Notes: generated by a model from the letters alone, not told the origin. DNA of 64,000 bases from Macrococcoides psychrotolerans (GCF_038095555.1 NZ_CP124591.1:372001-436000), one strand, 5' to 3'. Counted from the stretch's first letter, positions 42,944 through 52,723 are shown. Numbers and translations are program-made.

Positions 42944-43035
42944 ATACCCCTCTAGGTATCTGTGTCAATTAAAAAATACCCCCATAGGTATTTGACAAAT
43001 GAATATTGTTCGTTGTATGATACCCCCATAGGTAT
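42944..43035. promoter_or_regulatory. Divergent cst promoters with three CstR boxes
   Basis: Three 16-bp boxes: ATACCCCTCTAGGTAT (42944-42959), ATACCCCCATAGGTAT (42976-42991) and the same again (43020-43035). The rightward promoter has -35 TTGACA at 42992-42997, touching box 2, and -10 TATGAT at 43016-43021, overlapping box 3. The leftward promoter has TTGACA at 42968-42963 and a TATAGT-like -10, with box 1 in its spacer. All three placements suit repression by CstR. Confidence 0.88.
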
Positions 43036-43054
43036 GAAATGAGGAGGAAACAAT

Positions 43055-45493
43055 ATGAGAAAGATTATGATTATAGGTGGTGTTGCAGGTGGCGCATCTG
43101 TAGCAGCACGTTTGAGACGATTAAATGAACAAGATGAAATAACGATTATTGATAGAGGTCCACATGTATCATTTGCAAACTGTGGATTGCCTTATTATAT
43201 CGGTGATGAAATAAAAGATAGAGATAAATTATTAATTCAAACACCTGAACTGATGAATAACCGTATGAATATTAATGTCAGAACGAATACGGAAGCCACT
43301 CAGATCAATTCTGATAATAAAACAGTCGTACTTAAAACAGAGCATGGGGTTGAAGAAGCATCTTATGATGTCCTTATTCTATCGATGGGAGCGCGTGCGA
43401 TTGAAGTACCGATTGAAGGTGCAAAACAAAGCCATGTCTTTACTCTAAGAAATATTCCGGATATGGATAAAATAAAATCTTACATAAATGAGCACAATGT
43501 TAAAACAGCGTCTGTCGTTGGTGGAGGATTTATTGGATTAGAGATGGCTGAGAATTTACATGCATTAGGAATTGATGTAACCCTATTTGAGTTAGGTGAT
43601 CAAGTGATGCCGGGCATGGATAAAGATATGACTAAATTATTAGAAACACATATGGTGCAGCGCGGTGTCCATTTAAAGTTAAAGACTTCTATTAAAGAAA
43701 TTAATGAACATAATGTCATTGCAGAAAATGGGGAAGTCATTCAAAGTGATATGGTTATTATGGCTATAGGGGTCATTCCAGAGTCTGCAATTGCTCAAGA
43801 AGCAGGGATTGAGACGGGGGTTAAAGGTGCTATCAAGACAAATGATGTCTTTGAAACATCAATAAAAGATATATATGCTATTGGTGATGTTGCTGAGATT
43901 ACACATAAGATTTCACAGCAGGATGTACATATCCCGCTTGCGTGGATTGCGAATCGAGAAGGACGTCTTCTTGCTGATCACCTTAATGGAAAGGTGATAG
44001 AAAAGATGAATCCAATCGGTACGGCAATTGCGAAAGTATTTGATCTCACTGCAGCAAGCACAGGACTTAATGAACGTACATTGAAGATGCAGGGACTTGA
44101 TTATCATATTATTCATGTATCTGGACAATCAAATGCGACATATTATCCAGGTGCTGAGCCGATGACGATCAAGGCGCTGTTTAGTCCTGAAGGCGAAATT
44201 TATGGTACGCAGATTGTAGGACGAAAAGGTGTGGATAAACGTATCGATTTGATTGCGAGTGCAATGACATTTAACCAGGATATCAGAAGCCTCGCTCAAA
44301 TTGAAATTGCATATGCACCACCATTTTCATCAGCAAAAGATCCGGTTAACATGGTGGGGTACATCGCACAAAACGTACTGGATGATGAGATGAAGATGGT
44401 TCAATACGATGAAATTGAAAATTTTAATCAATTGATAGATGTACGTGAACCGATTGAATACGACATGGGTACTATTGGCAGTGCGAAGAATATTCCACTT
44501 GGCACGCTGCGCGATCGTCTGGATGAACTTGATATAAATGAACCAGTAGCCATCTTCTGTCAAGTCGGTCAGCGTGGCTATAATGCAGCACGTATATTAC
44601 AGAATAATGGGTTCGATATCGTCAATCTTGACGGTGGATTTAAACATTATAAAGCGATGCATGAAACGGTAAATACACCGGAAGTGAATGAAAAAGAGCA
44701 GATACACATTAAAGAACGTACTAAGAAGGAGCAGCCGATGAAAAAAGATGATAGACGTATTATTGAAGCAAGTGGACTACAGTGTCCTGGCCCTATTCTA
44801 AAAGTAAAAGAAAACATGGATGAAATGAAAGACGGAGAGCAGCTTGAGATTCATGTGACGGATTTCGGTTTCTGTACAGATATCGAAGCTTGGGCTAAGA
44901 ATACAGGAAATACAATGATCAGCAATGAAATGAAGGATGGCAAAGTCGTTGCAGTAGTACAAAAAGGTGCTGACTTACCGATTAACGTGATGGACGACAG
45001 AGAAGGACATCAGCTTGTTGAAACGAAGAATGGTGCAACGATGGTTGTATTCAGTGGCGATCTTGATAAAGCGTTAGCATCATTTATTATTGCAACAGGT
45101 GCAGCATCATATGGTAAGGAAGTGACGATGTTCTTCACGTTCTGGGGCCTTAATGTGATTAAGAAACCTGGTGTGACTGTTGCAAAAGAAGGGCTCGATA
45201 AAATGTTCAGCAAGATGATGCCGAAACATGCGGGAAAACTCCCGATATCTAAGATGAATATGGGTGGAGCAGGTGCACGTATGATTCGTCACGTAATGAA
45301 CAAGAAGAAAGTAGATTCTTTAGAAACAATGATCGAAAAAGCCCAATCTATGGGTATTAAGATGGTTGCATGTACGATGAGCATGGATATTATGGCAGTG
45401 ACAAAAGAAGAGTTGATCGATGGCGTTGAATACGGCGGCGTTGCAACATATCTTGGTGATACAGAACAATCAAACTTAAACTTATTTATTTAG
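43055..45493 (+). CDS. Four-domain persulfide reductase/sulfurtransferase fusion
   Basis: An 812-residue protein with four modules. Residues 1-~450 are a CoA-disulfide/persulfide reductase-like flavoprotein (IIGGVAGGASVAARLRR; redox Cys43 in ANCGLPYY). Residues ~455-545 are rhodanese with Cys502 (FCQVGQRG). Residues ~565-640 are TusA-like with Cys577 (CPGP). Residues ~655-812 are a DsrE-like domain with Cys773 (ACTMSMDIM). It occupies the position of cstA in S. aureus but has the reductase module added. Sulfur could pass among the four cysteines. GAGGAGG precedes the start, and cstB follows 10 bp after. Confidence 0.9.
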   Translation: MRKIMIIGGVAGGASVAARLRRLNEQDEITIIDRGPHVSFANCGLPYYIGDEIKDRDKLLIQTPELMNNRMNINVRTNTEATQINSDNKTVVLKTEHGVEEASYDVLILSMGARAIEVPIEGAKQSHVFTLRNIPDMDKIKSYINEHNVKTASVVGGGFIGLEMAENLHALGIDVTLFELGDQVMPGMDKDMTKLLETHMVQRGVHLKLKTSIKEINEHNVIAENGEVIQSDMVIMAIGVIPESAIAQEAGIETGVKGAIKTNDVFETSIKDIYAIGDVAEITHKISQQDVHIPLAWIANREGRLLADHLNGKVIEKMNPIGTAIAKVFDLTAASTGLNERTLKMQGLDYHIIHVSGQSNATYYPGAEPMTIKALFSPEGEIYGTQIVGRKGVDKRIDLIASAMTFNQDIRSLAQIEIAYAPPFSSAKDPVNMVGYIAQNVLDDEMKMVQYDEIENFNQLIDVREPIEYDMGTIGSAKNIPLGTLRDRLDELDINEPVAIFCQVGQRGYNAARILQNNGFDIVNLDGGFKHYKAMHETVNTPEVNEKEQIHIKERTKKEQPMKKDDRRIIEASGLQCPGPILKVKENMDEMKDGEQLEIHVTDFGFCTDIEAWAKNTGNTMISNEMKDGKVVAVVQKGADLPINVMDDREGHQLVETKNGATMVVFSGDLDKALASFIIATGAASYGKEVTMFFTFWGLNVIKKPGVTVAKEGLDKMFSKMMPKHAGKLPISKMNMGGAGARMIRHVMNKKKVDSLETMIEKAQSMGIKMVACTMSMDIMAVTKEELIDGVEYGGVATYLGDTEQSNLNLFI

Positions 45494-45503
45494 GAGGCAT
45501 ATT

Positions 45504-46817
45504 ATGTATTTTAAACAATTTTTTAACGAACAACTTGCACAGTATTCTTATTTAGTAGGATGTCAAAAAACAGGAGAAGCAATTGTCATTGATCCGCTAC
45601 GTGATGTTACACCTTATATAGAGACAGCAGAACAAGAAGGATTACGCATTACGCATGTGACTGAAACACATATCCATGCAGACTTTGCGTCAGGTATAAG
45701 AGAAGTCATCAATATGGGAGCACGAGGCTTTGTATCGGGGCATGGCGGTCTTGACTGGACGTATCAAGATATTGAAGCAGACATTATTCATGAAGGAGAT
45801 GCCATTAAAGTAGGGAATGTGAAACTTGAAGTCATGCATACCCCAGGGCATACTCCTGAAAGTGTTAGTTTCTTACTCTATGATAATGGAATGGATGTAC
45901 CGATGGGCTTATTTACAGGAGACTTCATCTTTGTCGGTGATGTTGGACGTCCCGACTTATTAGAAGAAGCGGCTGGTATTAAAGATACGACAGAAATAGG
46001 CGCAAGACAGATGTTTGAGTCACTGAAGAAGATGAATGACCTTCCAGATTTCATTCAAATATGGCCAGGTCATGGTGCAGGCAGTGCATGTGGTAAATCC
46101 TTAGGCGCTGTACCGATGACGACACTCGGCTATGAACGTGCAAATGGATGGGCGTTCCAGATTGAAGATGAGGATGCATTCGTCAAAGCATTAACGAGCG
46201 ATCAGCCGGAACCACCGTATTACTTTGCTGAGATGAAGCGTATAAATCGTGATGGTGTAGCGCTTATGCATCACAATATTGTAACACCAGTAGAGACTAT
46301 TACAGAACAAGCGATAGACCTAAGAGCAAAAGAAATCTATGCAAAGAATATGTCAGAAGGAATCAATGTACCATACAATAAGAAGTTTCTATCATTTGCA
46401 GGATGGTATTTAGATTACAGTCGCCCATTACAGCTTGTTGGAGAATTTGATGAAGTGCAACAAGCAGCGTATGATTTGAAGATGATAGGCTTTGACGATG
46501 TTCATACTTATGTTAATGTCGTTGATGGAACTGCATATCAAACAATCGAACCAGAAACATTTAAACAGCTGAATAAGGATGATATCAATATACTGGACGT
46601 GCGTACGAAAAAGGAATGGGATGAAGGACATTTCGACGGTGCTGCACATGTTCATTATGGCAAACTGCAGCAAGCATCTATTCCATTTGCAAAAGATGAA
46701 ACAATATATGTGCATTGTCAGTCAGGTGTTAGAAGTGCGATTGCGATGAGTATTCTAGAAAATGAAGGATATACGAATATAATCAATGTGAGTGGCGGCT
46801 ATGCTGCTGTAAAATAA
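45504..46817 (+). CDS. cstB: Persulfide dioxygenase-rhodanese
   Basis: A 437-residue CstB. The metallo-beta-lactamase-type Fe(II) site is intact (THIHADF, HTPGHT, FTGDFIFVGDVGRPD, WPGHG). A Cys follows in GSACGKSLG (Cys196), and a C-terminal rhodanese has Cys405 (VHCQSGVRSA). A middle segment (~265-350) looks like an inactive rhodanese. The S. aureus homologue oxidises persulfides to thiosulfate. A sulfide:quinone reductase gene, which follows in S. aureus, is absent here. Confidence 0.93.
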   Translation: MYFKQFFNEQLAQYSYLVGCQKTGEAIVIDPLRDVTPYIETAEQEGLRITHVTETHIHADFASGIREVINMGARGFVSGHGGLDWTYQDIEADIIHEGDAIKVGNVKLEVMHTPGHTPESVSFLLYDNGMDVPMGLFTGDFIFVGDVGRPDLLEEAAGIKDTTEIGARQMFESLKKMNDLPDFIQIWPGHGAGSACGKSLGAVPMTTLGYERANGWAFQIEDEDAFVKALTSDQPEPPYYFAEMKRINRDGVALMHHNIVTPVETITEQAIDLRAKEIYAKNMSEGINVPYNKKFLSFAGWYLDYSRPLQLVGEFDEVQQAAYDLKMIGFDDVHTYVNVVDGTAYQTIEPETFKQLNKDDINILDVRTKKEWDEGHFDGAAHVHYGKLQQASIPFAKDETIYVHCQSGVRSAIAMSILENEGYTNIINVSGGYAAVK

Positions 46818-46849
46818 AAAAGATGACAGGAGTTTCCTGTCATCTTTTT
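46816..46849. terminator. Terminator after cstB
   Basis: AAAAAGATGACAGGA pairs perfectly with TCCTGTCATCTTTTT around GTT, starting at the stop codon. Confidence 0.92.
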
Positions 46850-46883
46850 GTTGTATTCGTGTTAAACCGCTCGTGTCGCGACT

Positions 46884-48407
46884 TTATTTAATCCAAGGAT
46901 CACTATCTTCCTCAGCTTTTTGAGTTAAATACTTGATTGTATCACTATTTTCCATAACGATGACTAATACGAATTTGTTTCCACGTGTACCATCGATATA
47001 GTAAACAGTATCCCCATCTTCGTTTTTAGTAGTATATTTAGGTGGTCCGAAGAATTCTTCAATATTATCAAGATCCCAATCTTCATAAGAATCTGGCACG
47101 ATTAAGATACGCTTGACTTTGTCTTTATCATCATATTCGATGCCCATATTTCCATATGCTTTCATGTTTTCTTTATTAGAATCGATATATTCTGAATCAT
47201 CACCTAATAAATCTTCGACTTCGTCTTTCGTCATTCCAACTTTAATATCCTGGAATTCGTCGATGTGAATTGCACGTGTATATCCATCGATAAATTCATC
47301 GCTTGTTAAGCTGATTGAACGACGCTCACTTTGTTCTTCTTCCTTTTTCGCCTGCTTTTCATAATTCTCTTCTTTGTATTTAGAAATAAGTGCTTCATCA
47401 AACGTTACTGTAACTTCTTGAGGCATAGTGTCTTCTGTCTTCTTGATTGTTACTTTTTCTTTAGTTGACTCAAATTCTTTATCGTCAGCTGTACCTTTTG
47501 CCTGAACTTCAACTTCTTTTCCAATCTCAAAAGGTCCAACAGTATATGAATCTTCTCCTGTTGTAGTTTCTTTACCATTGATGAATATTTTATAGTCGCT
47601 ATCATCTAGAGCGTATGTACCTTCTAGAGAAATATGCAGGTAAGTGTATTCAAAGTCCTCTTTAGCTGTCAATCCTGTACCCATATCGATGATAAGGTTA
47701 CCTTTGAACTTCTTACCTTCAATTTCTTTTGTTGCAGGAATCGTATAATTTCCGAGAGGTAAGCTACCGAGTTTGACGCTTTCATCACTTTTAAGATGAG
47801 CTGTTTTTTCTTTGCCATTTAATTTGTATGTTAATTTACTTATTTCATTGGCAGAGACAGAAACTTCATGTGATGGGATATTGAAGGCATATTTTTGGAA
47901 TAGGCCCAATGCTTTTCCATCTTGCGCAACTTTCAGCACCTCATCTCCATCTTCATCTGATACTGAGGTGATCGGATACCCTGTCTGTTTCATTGAAGCC
48001 GTACTCGTTTTAATGTTTTCCATGAATGTGCGTGCTTCATCATTTGCATATAAGTAATCGATAAATGCTTTCGCTTCGCTTTTACCAATCTCTTCATCAC
48101 CGCATGTTACAAGGGTGCTTAATTTTCCAGCGTCTTTATTTTTTACGGCATCTGATATTTTATTTGCAACTGACATAGAATCGTACTGACTTTGTATCAA
48201 TTTATAGATTCCAAATAATAATACGAGTGCTGCTATTGCACCGATAATGAGTGATTTCGTCTTCTTATCCATAGGTTGGCGTGGTGCAGGAGCAGGTGTA
48301 GAGGCTGCGTGTTGATTATTCTGATTAATTTCTACAGGAGTCCCGCACTTTGTACAAACTTTCTGACCGGGCTTTATTTCGTTACCACATTTACTACAAT
48401 ACTTCAT
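46884..48407 (-). CDS. TcaA-like zinc-ribbon membrane protein
   Basis: A 507-residue protein with a cytoplasmic zinc ribbon (CSKCGNE and CTKCGTP), a Pro-rich stretch and one membrane helix (~50-68). A large external part follows that tracks the layout of S. aureus TcaA (KNKDAGKLSTLV, PLGNYTIPATKEIEG, TYALDDSDYKIFINGKE). After a charged linker (~355-385), the C-terminus differs from remembered TcaA and contains an SmpA/OmlA-like motif (IKVGMTKDEVEDLLGD). TcaA affects glycopeptide susceptibility and cell-wall stress. The role here is inferred. It lies 18 bp after another zinc-ribbon membrane gene. Confidence 0.75.
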   Translation of the reverse strand: MKYCSKCGNEIKPGQKVCTKCGTPVEINQNNQHAASTPAPAPRQPMDKKTKSLIIGAIAALVLLFGIYKLIQSQYDSMSVANKISDAVKNKDAGKLSTLVTCGDEEIGKSEAKAFIDYLYANDEARTFMENIKTSTASMKQTGYPITSVSDEDGDEVLKVAQDGKALGLFQKYAFNIPSHEVSVSANEISKLTYKLNGKEKTAHLKSDESVKLGSLPLGNYTIPATKEIEGKKFKGNLIIDMGTGLTAKEDFEYTYLHISLEGTYALDDSDYKIFINGKETTTGEDSYTVGPFEIGKEVEVQAKGTADDKEFESTKEKVTIKKTEDTMPQEVTVTFDEALISKYKEENYEKQAKKEEEQSERRSISLTSDEFIDGYTRAIHIDEFQDIKVGMTKDEVEDLLGDDSEYIDSNKENMKAYGNMGIEYDDKDKVKRILIVPDSYEDWDLDNIEEFFGPPKYTTKNEDGDTVYYIDGTRGNKFVLVIVMENSDTIKYLTQKAEEDSDPWIK

Positions 48408-48425
48408 AATTCAATGCTCCTTCTA

Positions 48426-49343
48426 TTAGTTATTAAATAATCCATTAAATAATTCGCTAAATTCTCCTAACTGGCTTTGAACGATACTTGTAATAATCGA
48501 TTTAATAAGTTCCATAGCGATATCTTTAAAGATGATTAAAGCAATTAATGTGATGATTGCGTAGATTGTAATAATAAGATAAGTAGGAATTTTGCTGGCA
48601 ATGTGTGCTGAATACTTACTGATTAAATAAATGCCAGAGAAAATTAATAGAAAGACCCCAATAATTGTCATTGCAGATGCAATTTTATAAGAATCTACGA
48701 CATAGAGAAGTAATCCTAGGGCGATAAAGATAATGCTATAGACATTGATGAGAACGAAATCTGATAGTACTTTAGCTAATGTTAATCCATTATTGATTAA
48801 GAATTTAGAAAGTAAGAATGTAGCCAGGAATAAAATTGCTAATAACAAAAAGCTGCTAAATAGTAATTTTGTAATGATATCACTTTTTGATGTTCCAAAA
48901 TACCCAATATCATCAGGTATTGCAAGTGCTAATAAAATACCGACAATAATTAATCCTGCAAGTACAAGAATAGAACTGAGCGCTAGTGTGAAGTGGTGAT
49001 TACTAGTAACTTCTTCGTCATGTGCACGAAATGCTTGTCTGAAGAATCCTTTTCCTTCATTGACTAATGCCTTAGATTGCTCATTTACCTGTTCTTTATT
49101 GATGATTGGCTGTGCAGGTGGAACTTGATGTGTCTGTTGAGTGGTCTGTTGCTGAGTTACTTGAGGTTGTTCTTGTTGGTCATTATGTATTACGCTGTCA
49201 TTCTTTGGTTCATATGTTACTGTATTGTCTGCTGTCGAATGACTTTCAGTTTGTGATGCCTTTTGCGCACGAAGATCATTTCCACATTCGCCGCAAAAGG
49301 CATCATTAATGCCGACTTCATTATTACATTGATTACATCTCAT
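48426..49343 (-). CDS. Zinc-ribbon multi-pass membrane protein
   Basis: A 305-residue protein with an N-terminal zinc ribbon (MRCNQCNNEVG, FCGECGND), a Gln/Thr-rich linker (~45-90) and five or six hydrophobic segments from about 115 to the end. ATG 49343 follows GGAGGGAATA. It is the first gene of a two-gene operon with the TcaA-like protein, so the two may work together at the membrane. The family is unnamed to me. Confidence 0.65.
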   Translation of the reverse strand: MRCNQCNNEVGINDAFCGECGNDLRAQKASQTESHSTADNTVTYEPKNDSVIHNDQQEQPQVTQQQTTQQTHQVPPAQPIINKEQVNEQSKALVNEGKGFFRQAFRAHDEEVTSNHHFTLALSSILVLAGLIIVGILLALAIPDDIGYFGTSKSDIITKLLFSSFLLLAILFLATFLLSKFLINNGLTLAKVLSDFVLINVYSIIFIALGLLLYVVDSYKIASAMTIIGVFLLIFSGIYLISKYSAHIASKIPTYLIITIYAIITLIALIIFKDIAMELIKSIITSIVQSQLGEFSELFNGLFNN

Positions 49344-49502
49344 ATTATTCCCTCCAAATTTATATTGTCTTTTCAATTATAGAATAAAAATACACTGTAT
49401 ACTATGTAAAAAGTAAAAATATATGAAAAATTATTAAAAATCAATGTCATTTTCAGTTATTTTAATGTTAGTTTTCATTAGTTTTATTATTAATGTATGT
49501 AG

Positions 49503-49531
49503 TAAAAAAGACATCCTGATAAGGATGTCTT
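49503..49531 (-). terminator. Terminator after pcp
   Basis: AAGACATCCT and AGGATGTCTT around GATA, with a T-run on the minus strand, overlapping the pcp stop codon. Confidence 0.88.
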
Positions 49532-50165
49532 AATGGATACGTCCAGTAGTGTACTGGATATCTTCTTGATATGTGAGTGCTGCTTCGATTGCAAGATGCA
49601 ATGCTTCTGTAACTGTTGCAATTGGCATTGAGGGATGTGTATCTGTTTGTTCAGGTGCGAAAGGAACATGGATAAAGCCACCACGAATTGAAGGGAATTC
49701 GTTTTGTATCATGTATAACAATTGATACATGAGTTCATTGCATACAAACGTTCCTGCGCTATAAGAAACTTCAGCAGGGATCTCATGGTCCTGTATACTT
49801 TTAACAATCGCTTTAACAGGTAAATTTGAAAAATATGCATTGTCCCCGTCTTCATGAATAGGTATACCTGAAGGTTGAACACCCGCATTATCCGGTATAC
49901 GCGCTTCGATCAGATTGATTGCGACTTGTTCTATAGTTATTTTATCACGTCCACCTGCTTGACCCACGCAGATGACAATATCAGGAAAGTTCTTCATGAT
50001 GGTTGCCTTTAATTGTTCAGCACCTTGTTGGAATACTGTTGGCAATTGTTGTTTTATAATCTCTGCGCCCATTATAGTATCCGGGAGTCCTTGGACTGCT
50101 TCGAATGATGGATTGATGGTTGCATCACCGAATGCATCGAATCCTGTTACAATAACACGTCTCAA
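49530..50165 (-). CDS. pcp: Pyrrolidone-carboxylate peptidase
   Basis: A 211-residue cysteine peptidase that removes N-terminal pyroglutamate. The catalytic triad is visible: Glu near 80 (GQAGGRDKITIEQ region), Cys in AGTFVCNELMY and His in GGFIHVPF. TTG 50165 gives the usual N-terminus (VIVTGFDAFG) at the right distance from GAGAGG. The ATG at 50174 abuts the ribosome site and is unlikely. Confidence 0.92.
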   Translation of the reverse strand: MRRVIVTGFDAFGDATINPSFEAVQGLPDTIMGAEIIKQQLPTVFQQGAEQLKATIMKNFPDIVICVGQAGGRDKITIEQVAINLIEARIPDNAGVQPSGIPIHEDGDNAYFSNLPVKAIVKSIQDHEIPAEVSYSAGTFVCNELMYQLLYMIQNEFPSIRGGFIHVPFAPEQTDTHPSMPIATVTEALHLAIEAALTYQEDIQYTTGRIH

Positions 50166-50253
50166 TAGAATCATCCTCTCTTTTTGTTATTACTATTTTA
50201 TACATAAATTGAACAGATGTATAATATAAGTAACGATAATGGGAGGTAATGAA

Positions 50254-50934
50254 ATGACGACATTCAATGCTTATCAGGCTAATAAATATGACGCTTTCTT
50301 TGAAACTAAAAAAGGTAGATATATCTATGAAGTGGAAACAAGAGATCTACTCAACATGCTTGATCTAAAACCTGGCATGCGTATCCTGGAAATCGGCAGT
50401 GGTACAGGGCTATATATCACGAAGTTTGCAGAGCAAGGTATCAAGATGGTTGGAATTGATATTTCTGAACATATGACAGCGATAGCACAGCAGAAAATTG
50501 ACCATCTAAAGCTTGACGCAGAAGTGCATGTAATGGATGCAAATCATATTGATTTCCCGGAAAATTATTTTGATGCTGCTTTTTCTATGGGGGTTTTTGA
50601 TTTTATTGAACAACCTGAAAACGTCTATCAGTCAATCAGTAAAGTGGTAAAGCCGGGTGGTAAGATTGTGATAGCAACTGTAAATCGTGAAAGTCAATAT
50701 GGTGAACTTTATATGAGTCCAGAATTTAATCAAGGTAAAGTATATGCACATGCACATTTTAAGTCGCTGGATGATTTAGTTGCGATGCGACCTGACCATG
50801 TATTTCAGAAATCAGCATGTTTATTTGTTGCTTATGATGCAGAGGAATCGATGTTTACATTAGAAAAGGAGGAGGAATTAAGAAATACAATTGCTGGTGG
50901 ATGGATTACTGTAGGATTTATAAATAAAAAATAG
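50254..50934 (+). CDS. SAM-dependent methyltransferase, class I
   Basis: A 226-residue Rossmann-fold methyltransferase. The SAM motif ILEIGSGTGLY (~45-55), acidic loop GIDISEHM and post-motif FSMGVFDFIEQPEN are typical of the UbiE/COQ5-like group. The substrate is unknown. ATG 50254 follows GGGAGG; the ATG at 50239 lies before the ribosome site. It diverges from pcp. Confidence 0.82.
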   Translation: MTTFNAYQANKYDAFFETKKGRYIYEVETRDLLNMLDLKPGMRILEIGSGTGLYITKFAEQGIKMVGIDISEHMTAIAQQKIDHLKLDAEVHVMDANHIDFPENYFDAAFSMGVFDFIEQPENVYQSISKVVKPGGKIVIATVNRESQYGELYMSPEFNQGKVYAHAHFKSLDDLVAMRPDHVFQKSACLFVAYDAEESMFTLEKEEELRNTIAGGWITVGFINKK

Positions 50935-51063
50935 AACTGTAGTATTATAATTTCTTGTATCCGGTTACATTTTTTTAGATTAAATGCGATGCGAGTATTA
51001 CAAATGACAAAAAAAGGTCTATAATAGAGGTATTGTATTTTATCAAAAATGGGGGCAGAGATA

Positions 51064-52554
51064 ATGAAACGTAAATTTAAAGAAACAGATGTAATCTTGA
51101 TCGGTGGCGGCATTATGAGCGCGACACTCGGTGTATTGTTAAAAGAACTTGATCCATCAATTAATATTAAAGTGTTTGAAAAGCTAGGAGCTTCAGGACT
51201 CGAAAGCTCTAACGCCTGGAATAATGCGGGGACAGGACATTCAGCACTGTGTGAACTGAATTATACGACAGAAGATGAGGACGGTAATATTGATATTACA
51301 AAAGCGAGTGGTGTTAATGAACAGTTTCAGTTATCTAAACAGTTATGGGCGTACTTAGCACAGCAAGGCAAATTAAAGGATCCTGGCAACTTTATCATGC
51401 CCGTACCGCACTTAAGCTTTGTGGAAGGTGAGCAGAATGTAGATTTCTTGAAACGTCGTCTTAAAGCTTTATCTGATAATCCGTTATTTGAAGGGATGGA
51501 ACTTACGGAAGACCATGACAAGATGCGTGAATGGGTTCCGTTGATGATGGAAGGCCGTAATCCGAATGAAAAGATTGCAATTACACGTATGGAAGCAGGT
51601 ACGGACGTTAACTTCGGCGCATTAACAAATGACCTGTTCGATATTATGACAAGTTATGATGGTGCAGTTATTCATTATAATCATACAGTGAAAGATATTA
51701 AGAGAAATGACAATGACAGCTGGGATGTTAAAGTCTATGATCAAAATCATAAGACAACTGAAGTCCATAGTGCGAAATTCGTGTTTATTGGTGCTGGAGG
51801 ATACGCTTTACCATTATTACAGAAGACAAAGATTCCTGAGGCTAAAGGGGTAGGCGGCTTCCCGGTGAGTGGATTATTCTTAGTATGTAAAGACCCATCA
51901 ATTGTTGAACAGCATCTTGCAAAAGTTTACGGTAAAGCAAAAGTAGGTGCACCCCCAATGTCAGTGCCGCATCTAGACACACGTTATATAGACGGTGAAC
52001 GTGCATTACTCTTTGGACCATATGCTGGATTCTCTCCAAAGTTCTTAAAAACAGGGCGTTATACAGATTTAATTGAATCTGTAACACCAGGCAATATTAC
52101 GAATATGCTTTCAGCAGGTGCGAAAGAGATGAAATTAACGCAGTACTTAATTTCCCAAGTTATGCAGAATCATGAAGCACGTATGGAAGAATTACGTGAA
52201 TTCGTACCGAATGCGAAATCTGAAGACTGGGAGATTGTTGTCGCAGGACAACGTGTTCAAGTTATTAAAGAAACTGAAGATGGCGGCAAAGGAACGCTCC
52301 AATTTGGTACGGAAGTGATTACAAGTGAGGATGGTAGTATCGCAGCCTTACTAGGAGCATCACCTGGGGCTTCAACTGCAGTCCATGTTATGCTACGTGT
52401 AATTAATGAATGTTTCGGTGAGCGTATGACAGAATTTGAACCAAAGATAAAAGAGATGATTCCATCATACGGTAAGAAGTTAGCAGAACACCCTGAACTG
52501 TTTAAAGAAATTAACAAACAGACAGCGAGTGCTTTAGGATTGAAAGAGAAGTAA
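51064..52554 (+). CDS. mqo: Malate:quinone oxidoreductase
   Basis: A 496-residue membrane-associated flavoenzyme that oxidises malate to oxaloacetate with quinone. It has the FAD motif VILIGGGIMSATLG, NNAGTGHSALCELNYT, FIGAGGYALPLLQK and LLGASPGASTAVHV. It follows the Mqo1 pattern of S. aureus, whereas the paralogue at 19127-20626 follows the Lqo pattern. ATG 51064 follows a G-rich ribosome site; the ATG at 51049 is upstream of it. Confidence 0.9.
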   Translation: MKRKFKETDVILIGGGIMSATLGVLLKELDPSINIKVFEKLGASGLESSNAWNNAGTGHSALCELNYTTEDEDGNIDITKASGVNEQFQLSKQLWAYLAQQGKLKDPGNFIMPVPHLSFVEGEQNVDFLKRRLKALSDNPLFEGMELTEDHDKMREWVPLMMEGRNPNEKIAITRMEAGTDVNFGALTNDLFDIMTSYDGAVIHYNHTVKDIKRNDNDSWDVKVYDQNHKTTEVHSAKFVFIGAGGYALPLLQKTKIPEAKGVGGFPVSGLFLVCKDPSIVEQHLAKVYGKAKVGAPPMSVPHLDTRYIDGERALLFGPYAGFSPKFLKTGRYTDLIESVTPGNITNMLSAGAKEMKLTQYLISQVMQNHEARMEELREFVPNAKSEDWEIVVAGQRVQVIKETEDGGKGTLQFGTEVITSEDGSIAALLGASPGASTAVHVMLRVINECFGERMTEFEPKIKEMIPSYGKKLAEHPELFKEINKQTASALGLKEK

Positions 52555-52590
52555 TGATAGATGACTTATAATTTAGTTTGATATATGACT

Positions 52591-52624
52591 CGAACGATGC
52601 TCATAAGCATTGTTCGGGTTTTAT
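52591..52624 (+). terminator. Terminator after mqo
   Basis: CGAACGATGCT pairs with AGCATTGTTCG (one wobble) around CATA, followed by GGGTTTTATT. Confidence 0.8.
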
Positions 52625-52723
52625 TGTACTTGCAGCATCATAATTCATGACTAGCTTAATCATTATGTCAATCGCATGCATTATGATATTTTAAATATAA
52701 TATTAAGAAAAGAAGGATGGCCT

